A DNA stretch of 64,000 bases, from assembly GCA_029339505.1 (NCBI GenBank), contig JAQISU010000210.1, forward strand, positions 15,355,001-15,419,000, given 5' to 3'. The notes beneath the pieces are model-generated. The model did no database searches and was not told the origin of the DNA. It was given only the letters and a program-made list of their open reading frames with translations. A program made the position numbers and the translations under genes. The first letter of the stretch is position 1, and each line of letters begins with the position of its first letter. This document shows, one piece after another, positions 63,035 through 64,000 of the stretch. This stretch comes from Unio delphinus. Taxonomy: Eukaryota > Mollusca > Bivalvia > Unionida > Unionidae.

Positions 63035-64000
63035 TGATGGCAGTTTTGAAAAATGATGGGAATTCCCTGGATGAAAGAGAAATTTTTAATAACATCAGTT
63101 AGTGAAGGCAATATGAGATCTGCACTCAAGCAGCAGTGATGATGGAATTGGATCAAGTTCACATGTTTTTGGTGCACTTTTCATTATGATTTTCTATACT
63201 AAATTCATAAAGACAGGTTCAAATGCTCCTAGTGGTTGTCGCTGAAATTCTGTATCAGAACTGTATGGTGACAACGAGTCAATATAAATTGTGTTATCAA
63301 TCTTATCTCTAATTGTTTGTATTTTGTCAAGGAAGAAATATGCAACTGGGTCCAGAAGTCTTCTGGAGAGAAGGTACTTTAACGTGATCTGTATTTGTTC
63401 TTTGATATTAGTTTGTTAGTTATATCGAAGAGCTCTTAGCAACTGGAACTCTACATGATCTTTATAATGTAGTGGCATAATTTGGCTAAATGGACTATGT
63501 TGGTGATGTTCTTCTTTGCGTTTGCATAGATATGTTTATGAATAGTGAGTCCTGTGGAAAGCCAAAGCCTTTCTGCATTACAGGAATGTCTTATAGTGCA
63601 GTACGAAGCTGGTATCTAACACAGCTATATCACAGATAGCACTTTTTGTATTGATACTCTGCGCTCTGTGGCTGGGGCATGTTTTTCAAGCAATGAACTC
63701 TGGCAGTTAACGAGTTGTTCTGCTATAGGAAGTAAGTTATTAGATTTTCTTGGATGGCATGCATTAGTTGGGTTCTTTTACGGAGAATACTGAGGTTTCT
63801 CTTAGTAGCAAATAAAAGTGAAGGATTAGGGAAATGGCATATAATGCAGAAGTGATCTGATGCAAGTTCATGGAATACAAGGGTGGAATGCAGAATATTA
63901 TCATCAGGTCTATGGAGAATCCAGTCTAAAGTTTATGGGTGGGTTGATTAACTGACTGTTTATGGTTGAAAACATGAATGGAATAAAGGAGTTTTGATGT
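63035..64000 (-). mobile_element. L2/CR1-like LINE fragment, copy 2, longer
   Basis: Reads on the minus strand from the window end. Near 63880-63830 the frame gives ELASDHFCIICHFPNPSLLF, the SDH motif closing the endonuclease. Further down is the linker shared with copy 1 (GFGFPQDSLFINISMQ), then the degraded K-S-C-like RT region near 63130. Stops and frame changes are frequent. It extends 5' beyond the part present in copy 1. Confidence 0.8.

Larger units (their letters stand above)
57075..63590. repeat. segmental duplication, copy 2
   Basis: Collinear second copy of 43,624-49,386. The left junction lies within ATGTTAAGGTGATAATTCAT and follows integrase sequence. The right junction is inside an L2-like LINE after CTGCATTACAGGAAT. 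It carries E7 and E8 copies but neither E6, E9 nor E10 within the window. Confidence 0.9.

Overview
The window is an AT-rich, intron-rich, repeat-dense eukaryotic nuclear sequence. Its organisation suggests a lophotrochozoan invertebrate, most likely a bivalve or other mollusc. The grounds are a Roc-COR GTPase joined to a DZIP3-type HEPN domain, a TRIM-like beta-propeller exon, abundant tRNA-derived SINEs, RTE/I/L2-type LINE debris and many minisatellites. The species cannot be fixed from the sequence alone.

Bases 1-16,900 are mostly non-genic. They hold two families of tRNA-derived SINE, two minisatellites, several microsatellites, a decayed RTE-type LINE fragment (about 9.15-9.72 kb, minus) and two pieces of an I-superfamily LINE (10.05-10.7 kb and 13.5-15.9 kb, minus). 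One small open segment at 8,592 could be a 5' coding exon.

Bases 16,915-56,3xx on the plus strand carry one large multi-exon gene. Ten exons can be placed with matching splice phases. They encode, in order, a beta-propeller (E1), the Roc GTPase P-loop (E2), the WDFAGQ and THVD GTPase motifs (E3, E4), the COR domain (E5-E9), and a HEPN domain of the DZIP3 type with an R-N-x3-H motif (E10). The architecture reads as sensor, GTPase switch and RNase-like effector, and resembles an innate-immune receptor. Three lesions interrupt it as printed: an in-frame TAA in E1, a one-base deficit in E3, and a probable frame change near the end of E10. It is therefore either a decaying paralogue or an imperfectly polished assembly.

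The introns hold six minisatellite arrays, including a satellite of about 6.4 kb with a 39-bp unit and 1.4-kb higher-order structure. They also hold a TTAA-flanked piggyBac-like MITE and several SINEs.

Bases 57,075-63,590 are a second, diverged copy of 43,624-49,386, placed after the last exon. It carries second copies of COR exons E7 and E8. A 1.19-kb TIR transposon sits in the second copy. A truncated piece of it, in a tract that looks identical by eye, sits in the first copy with a duplicated flank, which looks like inter-copy conversion or template switching. The junction between the gene's end and the second copy is a mosaic of a SINE piece and a Ty3-type integrase piece. The whole 'duplication' could also be an alternate haplotype stitched into the assembly.
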